Positions 23,697 to 33,128 of a DNA stretch of 64,000 nucleotides are shown piece after piece (position 1 is the first letter of the stretch; each line of letters starts with the position of its first letter). The notes under the pieces were generated by a model, which was not told the DNA's origin, made no database searches, and saw only the letters and a list, made by a program, of their open reading frames with translations. The DNA is from UBA1757 sp963617485 (lineage in GTDB: Bacteria > Bacteroidota > Bacteroidia > Bacteroidales > UBA1402). The stretch is from the NCBI GenBank assembly GCA_963617485.1, contig CAVEPA010000003.1, positions 1-64,000 on the forward strand, in the 5' to 3' direction. The position numbers and the translations under genes are program-made.

Positions 23697-24881
23697 TTAA
23701 ACTAGCAGATTGATAATTTCATCGCTGAGGCCAGCCAACTTTTCGCCGCCCTGCTCACCAACGATGAATGTGTTTTCCGTACCCACGGCCCCGATGCCCT
23801 CCAGCACCAATTTGGGCTCTACGGCCAGCGCCATGCCCGCCTGCAAAGGCTCCTTGATGCGCGGGGCGAGTACGGGCAGCTCGTTGATGACGATGCCCAC
23901 CCCGTGACCCACGAACTTGGCTTGTTGGCGGCAGCCCATAAAATAGGGAGCCATGCCGGCCTTGGTGGCGATGTCGAGGGCTCCTTGGTAGATGTCTTCG
24001 CAAAGGCGTCCGGGACGCAGATTCTCCTGTATGAAGGCTTGGATGTCAAGGGCTGTTTGGTGTGCGCGGTAGGCGATATCGGGCAGCTTGCCAACGCTGA
24101 AGCAGCGGCTCAGGTCGTCCAAGTAACCGCTGAAATTGCCGCAAAGGTCTACCAATACGCTCTGGCCCTCTTGCAGCGGACGGTCCAGATGGGCACCGAT
24201 GGGCAGGGACGGATGTCCTTCGCCGCCCAAAGCGAAATCGTAGGGCGAGCTCACGGCCGCATTCTCGCCGGCCACCACACTGCCCATATAGGATTCCATA
24301 TCGGAACCGTAACAGCGGAACAGCCCTAGGCAACCGCCTTTGCGCATTTGGTATTCCAGCTCGATGCAGAAATCCTTCTCGCTCATGCCCGGGCGGTAAA
24401 ATTCGGGAATATGGCTGTAGACGGCCTCGTGCATCTTGGCCGAGCGGCGTATCAGCTCCAGTTCGTGGGGAGTCTTGACGCTACGGGCCTGACGCAGTGC
24501 CTGGCTGATGTTCTGGAGCTGGCAGCCGGCAAAGACCTTGGCCAGGCGCGCCCACTGTGACTGGGGCAACTCTTCACCCTCCAGACCAAGGCGCTCGGGC
24601 AGAGCATAGCCGAGTTCGCGCAGACACTCGCTTATCTGTTCGGGCTTACGCACAAACTGCACATGGCCGGCTGCCAGCTCCAGACTTTCTGTCCGGAAGT
24701 CAGAAGGACGGCGCACCAAGCACAGTATCTCGCCTTCGAGCGGAATATAACTATAGCCTTGAAAGATACATCCGTGTAGATAATAGGTATTGACGGGGGT
24801 GGTCACCAGGCAGGCATCTACCTGTAGCTTGCGCATCTGTTCCCTGATTTTCTGTATTCTAAGGGCTCTTTCCGTATTCAT
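23697..24881 (-). CDS. M24-family Xaa-Pro peptidase-like protein
   Basis: A 394-residue protein with a creatinase N-terminal domain (residues 1-135) and a pita-bread catalytic domain. The five metal ligands expected in M24 are present: two Asp (SVLVDLCGNFSGYLDDLSR), His (KFVGHGVGI), and two Glu (LAVEPKLV, VGTENTF). This supports a dinuclear-metal aminopeptidase or dipeptidase acting on proline-containing peptides; the N-terminus lacks a signal, so it is cytosolic. It starts upstream of the GcvPA-like gene, 26 nt apart, and the two are likely co-transcribed from the promoter at 24932-24902. Confidence 0.9.
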   Translation of the reverse strand: MNTERALRIQKIREQMRKLQVDACLVTTPVNTYYLHGCIFQGYSYIPLEGEILCLVRRPSDFRTESLELAAGHVQFVRKPEQISECLRELGYALPERLGLEGEELPQSQWARLAKVFAGCQLQNISQALRQARSVKTPHELELIRRSAKMHEAVYSHIPEFYRPGMSEKDFCIELEYQMRKGGCLGLFRCYGSDMESYMGSVVAGENAAVSSPYDFALGGEGHPSLPIGAHLDRPLQEGQSVLVDLCGNFSGYLDDLSRCFSVGKLPDIAYRAHQTALDIQAFIQENLRPGRLCEDIYQGALDIATKAGMAPYFMGCRQQAKFVGHGVGIVINELPVLAPRIKEPLQAGMALAVEPKLVLEGIGAVGTENTFIVGEQGGEKLAGLSDEIINLLV

Positions 24882-24901
24882 ACTGATTTCTTAAATGCCC
24901 G

Positions 24902-24932
24902 CAAAGCTACAAAAAACTTGCCTACGGTCAAT
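24902..24932 (-). promoter_or_regulatory. Promoter of the M24 peptidase gene
   Basis: Read on the - strand: ATTG (24932-24929), 19 nt, TAGCTTTG (24909-24902). Confidence 0.65.
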
Positions 24933-24948
24933 AAATCGTGCAAGCAAG

Positions 24949-24982
24949 CTTGACGTTCTATCCTTGATTTGCATTATCTTTG
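24949..24982 (+). promoter_or_regulatory. Promoter of the racemase operon
   Basis: CTTG (24949-24952), 22 nt, TATCTTTG (24975-24982). The -7 box is perfect; spacing to the -33 box is slightly long. Confidence 0.6.
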
Positions 24983-25005
24983 CCAATCACTAAAAAAACA
25001 TTGCA

Positions 25006-25674
25006 ATGATTAGAGTAGTAGCCGTGCATACGGCAATGGCTTTGGTAGAGCCTTTAAACAAAATCTTCAAGGAATATCTTCCCGAGGTTAAACTGAATCA
25101 TATCGCAGACGACAGTCTCATCCAAGAAGTGATTGCCAACAACGAGGTGACTCCCGCTGTACGCCGCCGTCTGCTGGCCTATTATCATACGGCTGCCGCC
25201 GCCGGTGCCGATGTGGTGTTCAACTGCTGTTCTTCGGTAGGCGACGTTGCCGACCTGGGCAATACCATTGCGCCTATTCCTGTGTTCCGCATCGATTATC
25301 CTATGGCGGTAGAGGCTGTCAACAGTGCCAAACGTATTGCCGTCATCTCCACTTTGCCTACCACGCTCGATCCTACGCGTCGCCTTTTGGAACGCGCCGC
25401 CAAAGAAGCCGGTAAGGAAGTGGTATTGGTTGACGGTCTGGCCAAGGGCGCTTTCCAAGCCGGTCAGTCGGGCGATGGCGAAACCCACGACCGTCTGATT
25501 CGCGAAGCCGCAGAAGCCATCGCCGATAAGGTTGACCTCTTTGTATTGGCTCAAGGCTCTATGGCCCGCATGGAAAAGAAATTGGCCGAAATTACCGGCA
25601 AGCCCGTTTTGTCGAGCCCCGTTTCGGGTGTTATCGGTTTGAAGAAATTCCTGCAAGACAAGCACCTGCTGTAA
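25006..25674 (+). CDS. Aspartate/glutamate racemase family protein
   Basis: A 222-residue member of the Asp/Glu/hydantoin racemase superfamily (cofactor-independent, two-site cysteine chemistry). One catalytic Cys is visible (VVFNCCSSVGD, residues 71-72). The place of the second, usually Cys in the C-terminal half, reads LAQGSMARM with Ser, as in a subgroup of lyase- or isomerase-like members, so true racemisation is uncertain. It is the first gene of a + strand operon with an MFS transporter 3 nt downstream, then azlC and azlD, suggesting action on the imported compound. Confidence 0.85.
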   Translation: MIRVVAVHTAMALVEPLNKIFKEYLPEVKLNHIADDSLIQEVIANNEVTPAVRRRLLAYYHTAAAAGADVVFNCCSSVGDVADLGNTIAPIPVFRIDYPMAVEAVNSAKRIAVISTLPTTLDPTRRLLERAAKEAGKEVVLVDGLAKGAFQAGQSGDGETHDRLIREAAEAIADKVDLFVLAQGSMARMEKKLAEITGKPVLSSPVSGVIGLKKFLQDKHLL

Positions 25675-25677
25675 TCT

Positions 25678-26931
25678 ATGAAAAAAAGAACTTGGATTCT
25701 GGTGATGCTCGTTTTTCTGGGCGTCGTTACCTTTTTGGACAGAATCAATATTACGGTGGCCGGCTCGGCCATCATGCAGGAACTGAACCTGAGCCCCGAC
25801 CAGTGGGGCTGGATACTGAGTGCCTTCATCTTGTCTTATGGCCTGATGCAGATTCCCATGGGCGCTTTGGGCGACAAGCGCGGACACCGTTCCACCTTGG
25901 CCCTGATAGTGCTCTGGTGGTCGGCCTTTACGGCCTTTACGGGCATGGCCGGCGGTTTTGTCAGTCTGATATTGATACGCTTTATGTTCGGTATCGGGGA
26001 GGCCGGTTCTTCGCCTTGCTCAACAGGCGTTGTCAGCCGCTGGTTCCCCAAGAAGGAAGTGGGCAAGGCACAAGGCTTCATTTGGGCTGCCAGCCGTATG
26101 GGCGGTGCCCTGACACCTTTTGTGGTGCTGCCCGTGCTGGTGCATTTCGGTTGGCGCGCCGCCTTCTATATTTTGGGCGGTGTAGGCGTTATTTGGGCTA
26201 TCGTATGGTATGCATTCTACCGCAATCGTCCCGAACAAATGCGCCATATCTCTCAAGCCGAGATTGACGAGGCTCCCGTAAGCCGCATGCAGACCGGCAG
26301 CGCGCAGCTTTCCATTCCTTGGAAAACCCTGTTGTCGTCCAAGCAGTTCTGGTTGGTACTGTCGATGTATTTCTTCTATGCTTTCGGTTCGTGGTTCTTC
26401 TTTTCGTGGTTCCCCACCTTTATGGAACTGGGCCGCGGTTTCGACAAGGGCCAGCTCACCTATGTCATTGCCGTACCGTTCCTGATGAGCATGATAGGCA
26501 ATATCACGGGCGGTTTTCTTACCGATAAACTGAGTGCCAAATATGGCTTGAAAGTGGGGCGTAAGGCCTTGGGCTCCAGCTCTTTGATAGTGTCGGCACT
26601 GTTTATGTTCCTGGCAGCATTCATCCCCGGTAAGATGCAAGTCTTCGTTTTCTTGTCGCTGGCTTTCGGCATTATCGATTTGATGTTGCCCAGCGCTTGG
26701 GCTTTGTGTATCGACTTGGGCAAGAAATATTCGGGCGCCGTTTCGGGCGCTATGAATACGGCCGGCAATTTGGGCGGTTTTGTCTGCTCGCTTATTTTCG
26801 GTTATGTGGTAAGCGCAACCGGCAACTACAATCTTCCTTTGTACATCATCGCGCTGATGCTGGTTATCTCGGCAGTCATCTTCTTGTTTATCGACCCCAG
26901 CAAGCAGATTATCAAAGACGATATTGAGTGA
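25678..26931 (+). CDS. MFS transporter, anion:cation symporter (hexuronate-like) family
   Basis: A 417-residue protein with 12 predicted membrane segments in two halves. The N-terminal signature (FLDRINITVAGSAIMQEL) and loop GALGDKRGHR between helices 2 and 3 place it with ACS-family importers of hexuronates, glucarate, tartrate and similar carboxylates. The family helix 4-5 motif GIGEAGSSPCSTGVVSRWF is intact. The partner genes (racemase before; four-carbon acid kinase and BKACE convergent) point to a hydroxy- or keto-acid substrate. The stop overlaps the azlC GTG start. Confidence 0.93.
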   Translation: MKKRTWILVMLVFLGVVTFLDRINITVAGSAIMQELNLSPDQWGWILSAFILSYGLMQIPMGALGDKRGHRSTLALIVLWWSAFTAFTGMAGGFVSLILIRFMFGIGEAGSSPCSTGVVSRWFPKKEVGKAQGFIWAASRMGGALTPFVVLPVLVHFGWRAAFYILGGVGVIWAIVWYAFYRNRPEQMRHISQAEIDEAPVSRMQTGSAQLSIPWKTLLSSKQFWLVLSMYFFYAFGSWFFFSWFPTFMELGRGFDKGQLTYVIAVPFLMSMIGNITGGFLTDKLSAKYGLKVGRKALGSSSLIVSALFMFLAAFIPGKMQVFVFLSLAFGIIDLMLPSAWALCIDLGKKYSGAVSGAMNTAGNLGGFVCSLIFGYVVSATGNYNLPLYIIALMLVISAVIFLFIDPSKQIIKDDIE

Positions 26932-27659
26932 CGGCCTTGACTAAAGAAAACATATTTCTCAAAGGCTTGCGTGACGGTATTCCCATAGCCATGGGCTATT
27001 ACGCCGTGGGCTTCTCGCTGGGTATCGTGGCCGGTAATGCCGGACTGACGGCTCTGGGAGGGTTCATCACCAGTTTCTTCACCCGTGCCTCTGCGGGCGA
27101 ATATGGGGCCTACACCCTGATTGCCGCTGCGGCCAGCTATGTGGAGCTGGCTTTGATGTGCGTGGTGACCAACCTGCGCTATCTGCTCATGAGTACAGCT
27201 CTGTCGCAGAAGTTCTCCAAAAGCACCTCGATGCTCAAGCGTGCCTTGGTGTCGTTGTGCATCACCGACGAGGTGTTCGGCATTTCCATTGCGTATCCCG
27301 GCAAGCTCGCTCCTAGCTATACCTTTGGCGCGGCTATCATCTCGACGCTGTTCTGGGCTTTGGGCAGCATGTCGGGCATTGTGGCCGGCAACGTGTTGCC
27401 GGCCAACATCGTGTCGGCCTTCAGTGTGGCGCTTTACGGCATGTTTTTGGCCATCATCGTGCCGCCAGCCCGCCGCGACAAGGCAGTGGGAGTGGCGGTG
27501 GCTGTCAGTTTCGCGCTCAGTGGGCTTTGCGCCGTGTTGCCCTGGGTATCGCAGCTGAGCGGCGGCACGCGCACCATCATCCTGACGTTGCTGATTTCGG
27601 CCGTGGCAGCCCTATTGAAACCCATTGATGATAAAGAAGAAGAGGAGGAAGCGCAATGA
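26928..27659 (+). CDS. azlC: AzlC-family branched-chain amino acid exporter, large subunit
   Basis: A 243-residue inner-membrane protein with about six membrane segments. It has the family start GLRDGIPIAMGYYAVGFSLG and the ASAGEYGAYTL and DEVFGIS motifs. With AzlD it exports branched-chain or related amino acids. It starts with GTG at 26928, overlapping the MFS stop (GTGA), and ends overlapping azlD (ATGA), so the pair is coupled to the racemase operon. Confidence 0.9.
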   Translation: MTALTKENIFLKGLRDGIPIAMGYYAVGFSLGIVAGNAGLTALGGFITSFFTRASAGEYGAYTLIAAAASYVELALMCVVTNLRYLLMSTALSQKFSKSTSMLKRALVSLCITDEVFGISIAYPGKLAPSYTFGAAIISTLFWALGSMSGIVAGNVLPANIVSAFSVALYGMFLAIIVPPARRDKAVGVAVAVSFALSGLCAVLPWVSQLSGGTRTIILTLLISAVAALLKPIDDKEEEEEAQ

Positions 27660-27964
27660 GAGGCAATATGGTGATATACTTGCTGATAACCATCCTTGTT
27701 ACCAACCTGCTGCGCGTTTTGCCCACGCTGCTGATTCGTGGGCGGATACGGTCACGCTTCTTGCGCAGTTTTCTCTATTATGTGCCTTACGTCACCTTGG
27801 CGGTGATGACCTTCCCGGCCATCGTGGAGGCTACGCAATCGCCACTGGCCGGCTTGTTGGCTTTGGCGGTGGGTCTGGTGGCAGCTTTCTTGAATCTTGG
27901 ACTCTTCCCGGTATCGGCCATCTGCTGCGTTGTGGTCTTCGTGGCCGAACTCTTGCTGAAATAA
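27656..27964 (+). CDS. azlD: AzlD-family small transport subunit
   Basis: A 102-residue, three- to four-segment membrane protein with the AzlD pattern (TNLLRVLPTLLI; RSFLYYVPYVTLAVMTFP). It is the partner of AzlC. Its start overlaps the azlC stop by 4 nt. Its stop is separated by a single base from the stop of the convergent DUF1537 kinase gene. Confidence 0.9.
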   Translation: MRGNMVIYLLITILVTNLLRVLPTLLIRGRIRSRFLRSFLYYVPYVTLAVMTFPAIVEATQSPLAGLLALAVGLVAAFLNLGLFPVSAICCVVVFVAELLLK

Positions 27965-27965
27965 C

Positions 27966-29309
27966 CTAACGCAACTTGTTGTAGACTTCTGCCAAAGAGT
28001 TTTCATCGCCTACATTGCCCGGAAAGATAACATAGGGCAAATGGGCGAAACGGGCGTCTTCACCGGTACGGATGCAGGGTACGCCAGCCAGTATCTGGCC
28101 CATGACGCGTGCTTGTTTGACACCCAGACCCTTGGTGAGAATATCGTGCGAGGTGATGCCGCCTTTGGCTACCAGCCAGGCGGGCCGATAGGGCAGTTCT
28201 TCGACGATGCTGACCAAAAAGGCTGATATCCGTTGACCCAAAGCCTGACGCTCATCGGCATTGTCCAGACGCAATTCTTGACGCGAGGTGTAGACCACCG
28301 GAGTCAGCCCTTGGGCATCGGCACGGGCTAGGGTGCTGAGCAGCCGCAGGCGCAAGGTTTCGCTCCCGTGCAGGATGTCGTTTACGTCCAACTCGAAAGG
28401 CTCCGTGTCGGGTTGCTGCAGCAGTTGCACCAGTTGGGCAGTGCTTTTCTTCACGTGTGAACCCACGATGAACAATCCCTGATGCTCCTCGCGCTGTTCG
28501 GGGCCGCAGAAAGTGTTCTTGTCGAGTAGCGGCTGGTCGTCTATGCCGCTCAGGGCCTTGGGAAGCGAAGAGGAAGTGCGTAGCACCACCGTTGAAGCCT
28601 GCGCTGTCATCCACTGCAAAAGACAGCGGGCGAAGTTGTCCAAATCGGCATAAGTGTCGGCATCTACGCTGATAAAGGCTGGTTCGATTCCTGTCAGCCT
28701 ATGGATGGCGGCTTGCAGGTCCTCTAGATTGCTGTTCTTGGCAAAACGCTCATAGCCAAAGGCTTGCGTTCCCAGTTTCTCGGCAATATAGTCCTTGATA
28801 TTGGCGTGATGATAGGCGAAGACATTGTCGCGGGCAAATTCTGTTTCATTTACCGGAATCAGCTTGTCGCCGTCCTTGAGGTAATGCACACCTTCAATGC
28901 TGAGGCGGCCCACTTCGATAAAGGCAGGTGCGAAGAAGGTGAGTGGCAGGGTGTCAATGTGAAACTCCTGCAACACTTGGTGCATGATGTCGGTTTCCAG
29001 GGGGAAATGTCCGCGCAGGGTGGAGTCGCTTCGGCTGACGAAAAGCAGTCGGAAATTGTACGAGCGGCTCACCTTGAGGATGGCCGTCATAGCTTGGCGC
29101 GTGGTTTCGGCGGCCTGGGCTGCCGTCATGGCGCGGGTATTGGTCAGCACGTAAAAGAATCCGGCTTCGTCGCGGAAGGCGCGGTGCAGACTCTCTTCCG
29201 ACCATTCCGTGAGCAAGAGGCAGCCGTGAACGGTCTGTATGCCCGTGGGGTCGTCGTCCAAGGCTATCAGTTTGATGCGCGATGCGCGGAGTAATTCCTT
29301 GATGTTCAT
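27966..29309 (-). CDS. Four-carbon acid sugar kinase family protein (DUF1537)
   Basis: A 447-residue cytosolic kinase. The N-terminal domain begins with the substrate/phosphate motif ALDDDPTGIQTVHG; the C-terminal nucleotide-binding domain has GSHVKKS and the late AKGGITSHDILTKGLGVKQA, as in OtnK/DtnK enzymes that phosphorylate erythronate, threonate or related acids. The ATG at 29309 is chosen since the family begins close to this motif; the frame is open to 29366. It follows the BKACE gene by 4 nt in a two-gene operon. Confidence 0.88.
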   Translation of the reverse strand: MNIKELLRASRIKLIALDDDPTGIQTVHGCLLLTEWSEESLHRAFRDEAGFFYVLTNTRAMTAAQAAETTRQAMTAILKVSRSYNFRLLFVSRSDSTLRGHFPLETDIMHQVLQEFHIDTLPLTFFAPAFIEVGRLSIEGVHYLKDGDKLIPVNETEFARDNVFAYHHANIKDYIAEKLGTQAFGYERFAKNSNLEDLQAAIHRLTGIEPAFISVDADTYADLDNFARCLLQWMTAQASTVVLRTSSSLPKALSGIDDQPLLDKNTFCGPEQREEHQGLFIVGSHVKKSTAQLVQLLQQPDTEPFELDVNDILHGSETLRLRLLSTLARADAQGLTPVVYTSRQELRLDNADERQALGQRISAFLVSIVEELPYRPAWLVAKGGITSHDILTKGLGVKQARVMGQILAGVPCIRTGEDARFAHLPYVIFPGNVGDENSLAEVYNKLR

Positions 29310-29313
29310 AAAC

Positions 29314-30153
29314 TTATTTTCTGACACCCAGCATGGCTTTGGCTTCCTCCACGTTGGCCACTTCAAAATTGTTGCGGTGCAGCAGCTCTACCAGGCGTTC
29401 CACCAGTTCGGCATTGGTGGCGGCGTTCTTGCCGGGAGCGTAGTAGAAACTGTCTTCAAAACCCACGCGGATGGCGTTGGCACCCATCTTGACGGCTGTG
29501 ATAAGGAAATTGAGGTCGGGCATGCTGTCGTGGTTCAAGCCCCAAGTGGAGCCTTCTTCGCTAAGAGCAAGCAGGCATTCCAGCACTTTGGTATTGGCGC
29601 TCAAGTTGCTCGATGCGCCCGGACCCAAACAGAAATTGTAATGCATGGGACGGCGCAGTACGCCTTCATCGGCCAGTCTGGTGCAAGTCTCCACGTGGCT
29701 CAGGTCGAAGAGCTCCATTTCTGGCACGGCCTGGGCTTGGTCGATGCGCTCGGCCCAATAGCGGATTTCGGGCAGGGTGTTCACGTATACCGTTTCGGCG
29801 AAGTTCACCGACCCCATGTTGAGCGATGCCACTTGCACCGAAGGCACATTCAGACAGACGCAGCGTTCTTCCAGGCTCAGCGATGAGAGGCCGCCCGTGG
29901 AACTTTGGATGATGATGTCGCTTTCGCGGCGTATCATGTCGCAAGTCTGCTGGAACACCGTCAAATCGAAGGTGGGGTTGCCTTGCAGGTCGCGGGTGTG
30001 CAGGTGTACTTGGCTGGCACCGGCCTTGGCGCAGGCCAGAACGTCGCGAGTGATGTCTTCGGGACTTAGGGGATTGTGTGAACCGGCGGGAACTGTTTTT
30101 CCAACGTGGCAGACGGGAGCCACGGTAACGAGAACTTTATTTTTCAGATTCAT
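29314..30153 (-). CDS. 3-keto-5-aminohexanoate cleavage enzyme family (BKACE)
   Basis: A 279-residue metal-dependent enzyme of the BKACE/DUF849 family, which converts a beta-keto acid plus acetyl-CoA to acetoacetate and a CoA ester. Zinc ligands His50 and His52 (VHLHTRD) and the later Glu (IRVGFEDSFYY) are present, as is the SSTGG phosphate/CoA loop. Substrate identity varies widely in the family. It is co-transcribed with the DUF1537 kinase, an unusual partner, and converges with the racemase-transporter operon. Confidence 0.9.
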   Translation of the reverse strand: MNLKNKVLVTVAPVCHVGKTVPAGSHNPLSPEDITRDVLACAKAGASQVHLHTRDLQGNPTFDLTVFQQTCDMIRRESDIIIQSSTGGLSSLSLEERCVCLNVPSVQVASLNMGSVNFAETVYVNTLPEIRYWAERIDQAQAVPEMELFDLSHVETCTRLADEGVLRRPMHYNFCLGPGASSNLSANTKVLECLLALSEEGSTWGLNHDSMPDLNFLITAVKMGANAIRVGFEDSFYYAPGKNAATNAELVERLVELLHRNNFEVANVEEAKAMLGVRK

Positions 30154-30243
30154 TGTCGCTTGGATTTGAGTTGATTATGGCCTGTCTTGCAGCTTGGAAA
30201 TCGTTTGGTGATTTCTAGACATCTCACTTGGGACAAAGCTCTG

Positions 30244-30251
30244 CAAACTTA
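30244..30251 (-). promoter_or_regulatory. -7 box of the BKACE operon
   Basis: Read on the - strand: TAAGTTTG (30251-30244), a perfect -7 box about 90 bp from the start codon. No -33 match. Confidence 0.5.
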
Positions 30252-30263
30252 GAAAAAATATTG

Positions 30264-30271
30264 TAATTTTG
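30264..30271 (+). promoter_or_regulatory. -7 box of uvrA
   Basis: TAATTTTG, a perfect -7 box 40 bp before the uvrA ATG. No -33 match. Confidence 0.55.
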
Positions 30272-30311
30272 CGGCTCGATTGAAAAAAACACTCATATCG
30301 GCATCATCGGC

Positions 30312-33128
30312 ATGAAATACATTGAAATTCAGGGTGCAAGGGTTAATAACCTGAAGGGAGTATCGGTAAAAATTCCGCTCAATTCTTTCACGGTCATCAC
30401 CGGCTTGTCGGGCAGCGGCAAGTCTTCCCTGGCTTTCGATACCCTGTATGCCGAGGGCCAACGCCGTTATGTGGAAAGCCTCTCGGCCTATGCGCGGCAG
30501 TTTTTGGGCCGCATGAACAAGCCCGAAGTCGATTTTATCCGCAATATCCCGCCCACCATTGCCATTGAGCAGAAGGTTATCAACCGCAACGCCCGTTCCA
30601 CGGTGGGTACTTCAACCGAAATCTACGACTACCTGCGTCTGCTGTTCGCCCGCATTGGCCGGACCTATTCGCCCGTGTCGGGAGTGGAAGTGAAGCGGCA
30701 CAGCGTGCAGGACGTGGTGGATGATGTTATGGCCTTGGCCGACGATACCGCCTTTCTGGTGCTTTGCCCATGCCGCATCGCTATGCGTGACGACCTTGAA
30801 TCGATGTTGCGCAAAGGCTATACCCGTTTGGAGTTTGGCAGCGATGACGCAGTTTCCTGCTATCGCATCGACGAAGTACTCGAAGATGAAGCTTTGCTGC
30901 GAGACTGTCTGCAAGCCCCTTGCCAGCATCTGGTCATCGACCGTATGCGCGTGCAACACGATACCCTTACCCGTTCGCGCTTGACCGACTCGGTGGAGAC
31001 GGCTTTTTACGAAGGCCATCATACCTGTATGCTGCGCATCTACAGCGACTCGGGCGAGCAGTTCCGGACTTTTTCCGACCGCTTCGAGGCCGACGGCATC
31101 AGTTTTGAGCAGCCAACCGAACTGATGTTCAACTTCAATTCCCCCTCGGGCGCTTGTCCTACTTGCGAAGGCTTCGGCCGTGTGGTAGGTTTGGACGAAG
31201 ACCTGATAGTGCCCGACAAATCGCTCTCTGTCTACGACGATGCCATCGCCTGCTGGCGCGGACAAGTGATGTCCGAATGGAAGAATGCACTGGTGATGTC
31301 GGCTCCGAAGTTCGGTTTTCCCATTTTCAAGCCATGGTACGAACTTAGCGATGAACAGCGCGAACTGGTCTGGACGGGCAACCGCTACTTCAAGGGCCTG
31401 AACGACTTTTTCCATCGTCTGGAAGAAAAACAGTACAAGATACAGAACCGTGTCATGCTGGCACGTTACCGTGGCAAGACCATTTGCCCCGATTGCAAGG
31501 GCCGCCGTCTGAAACCCGAGGCCTTTTATGTAAAGGTGGGCGGCAAATCCATTGCGGAATTGGTGGAAATGCCCGTGTCGGAACTTTTGCCTTTTTTCGA
31601 GAACTTAAGCCTCAGCGACACCGAACGCCAAGTGGCCGAACGCTTGCTGGTGGAAATCAAGAATCGCTTGCAGTTTCTGTTAGACGTAGGGCTGGGCTAT
31701 CTGCGTCTTGACCGTCTCTCGAACAGCCTTTCCGGCGGCGAAAGTCAGCGCATCAATCTGGTAACGTCTTTGGGCAGCAGTCTGGTGGGTTCGCTCTATG
31801 TGCTGGACGAACCCAGTATCGGCCTGCATGCCCGTGATACCGACCGCCTTATCAAGGTGCTGCGTCAGCTACAGTCGTTGGGCAACACGGTGGTGGTGGT
31901 CGAGCACGACGAGGAACTGATACGCGCCGCCGATTACATTATAGATATAGGTCCCGATGCCGGTCGTTTGGGAGGTCAACTGGTGTACCAAGGGCCCTTG
32001 CAGCCTCTGCTCGAAAAGGGCGAAGCTGCGCTCGACGCAACTGTTCAGAAAAGCTACACGCTCAATTATCTGACCGGGCGCGAAAAGATAGCTTTGCCCG
32101 CCTTCCGCCGTTCGTGGAACAACTATATCTCCCTGAAAGGTGTCAACCACAACAACCTCAAGAACCTCGACGTGAAGTTTCCGCTCAATGTACTGACGGT
32201 GGTGACGGGCGTGAGCGGTTCGGGCAAGTCGTCGCTGGTGCATGATGTGCTGTACTTGGCCCTCAAACGGGTACTGAGCGAGAGCAGCGACCGCCCCGGC
32301 ACTTACCGCGAATTAGGCGGTGATGTGAATTTGGTGAACGATGTCAGCTTTGTCGACCAGAACCCCATCGGTCACTCTTCGCGTTCGAATGCGGCCACCT
32401 ATCTGAAAGTCTACGATGAAATCCGCAAACTCTATGCCGACCAGCCGCTGGCCAAGCAGATGGGCATGCCTGCCTCGTACTTTTCATTCAATCAGGAAGG
32501 CGGACGCTGCGAACATTGTCAGGGCGAAGGCGTGGTGCATGTCGACATGCAGTTCATGGCCGATATCGTGATGCCATGCGAACACTGTCAAGGCAAGCGT
32601 TTTCAGTCGGATGTGCTGGAAGTGCTTTACAAGGGCAAATCCATCTACGATGTGCTGGAAATGACGGTGAATCAAGCTTGCGAATTTTTCTCCGAGGGCA
32701 AAACCTCTACCGAAAAGAAAATCATCAAACGCCTGAAACCCCTGCAGACGGTGGGCCTTGGCTATATCAAACTGGGACAGTCTTCCTCAACCCTGTCGGG
32801 TGGCGAGAACCAGCGCGTCAAGCTGGCCTATTACTTGAGCCAGGAGCAGCCCCAGCCTTCCATCTTCATTTTCGACGAACCTACCACCGGCTTGCATTTT
32901 CACGATATCAGCGTCCTGCTGAAGGCTTTCGGCGAATTGCTGGCAGCCGGCCACAGCCTTATCGTCATCGAACACAACCTGGAGGTTGTTAAAATGGCCG
33001 ACCATATTATCGAGTTGGGTCCCGAGGGCGGAAACAAAGGGGGCGAGCTGGTTTTCACCGGCACGCCCGAAGCTTTGTTGGATTGTCCGCAGAGCTATAC
33101 TGCCCGCTTTCTTCAAGACAAGCTCTAA
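30312..33128 (+). CDS. uvrA: Excinuclease ABC subunit A
   Basis: Damage-recognition ATPase of nucleotide excision repair, 938 residues. Two ABC ATPase cores are complete: Walker A GLSGSGKSS and GVSGSGKSS, signatures LSGGESQRI and LSGGENQRV, Walker B YVLDEPSIG and FIFDEPTTG. Zinc motifs CPTCEGFG, CPDCKGRR and CEHCQGEG/CEHCQGKR are present. The start MKYIEIQGARVNNLK is the family start. It is monocistronic, and its stop overlaps the convergent DUF5723 stop. Confidence 0.98.
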   Translation: MKYIEIQGARVNNLKGVSVKIPLNSFTVITGLSGSGKSSLAFDTLYAEGQRRYVESLSAYARQFLGRMNKPEVDFIRNIPPTIAIEQKVINRNARSTVGTSTEIYDYLRLLFARIGRTYSPVSGVEVKRHSVQDVVDDVMALADDTAFLVLCPCRIAMRDDLESMLRKGYTRLEFGSDDAVSCYRIDEVLEDEALLRDCLQAPCQHLVIDRMRVQHDTLTRSRLTDSVETAFYEGHHTCMLRIYSDSGEQFRTFSDRFEADGISFEQPTELMFNFNSPSGACPTCEGFGRVVGLDEDLIVPDKSLSVYDDAIACWRGQVMSEWKNALVMSAPKFGFPIFKPWYELSDEQRELVWTGNRYFKGLNDFFHRLEEKQYKIQNRVMLARYRGKTICPDCKGRRLKPEAFYVKVGGKSIAELVEMPVSELLPFFENLSLSDTERQVAERLLVEIKNRLQFLLDVGLGYLRLDRLSNSLSGGESQRINLVTSLGSSLVGSLYVLDEPSIGLHARDTDRLIKVLRQLQSLGNTVVVVEHDEELIRAADYIIDIGPDAGRLGGQLVYQGPLQPLLEKGEAALDATVQKSYTLNYLTGREKIALPAFRRSWNNYISLKGVNHNNLKNLDVKFPLNVLTVVTGVSGSGKSSLVHDVLYLALKRVLSESSDRPGTYRELGGDVNLVNDVSFVDQNPIGHSSRSNAATYLKVYDEIRKLYADQPLAKQMGMPASYFSFNQEGGRCEHCQGEGVVHVDMQFMADIVMPCEHCQGKRFQSDVLEVLYKGKSIYDVLEMTVNQACEFFSEGKTSTEKKIIKRLKPLQTVGLGYIKLGQSSSTLSGGENQRVKLAYYLSQEQPQPSIFIFDEPTTGLHFHDISVLLKAFGELLAAGHSLIVIEHNLEVVKMADHIIELGPEGGNKGGELVFTGTPEALLDCPQSYTARFLQDKL

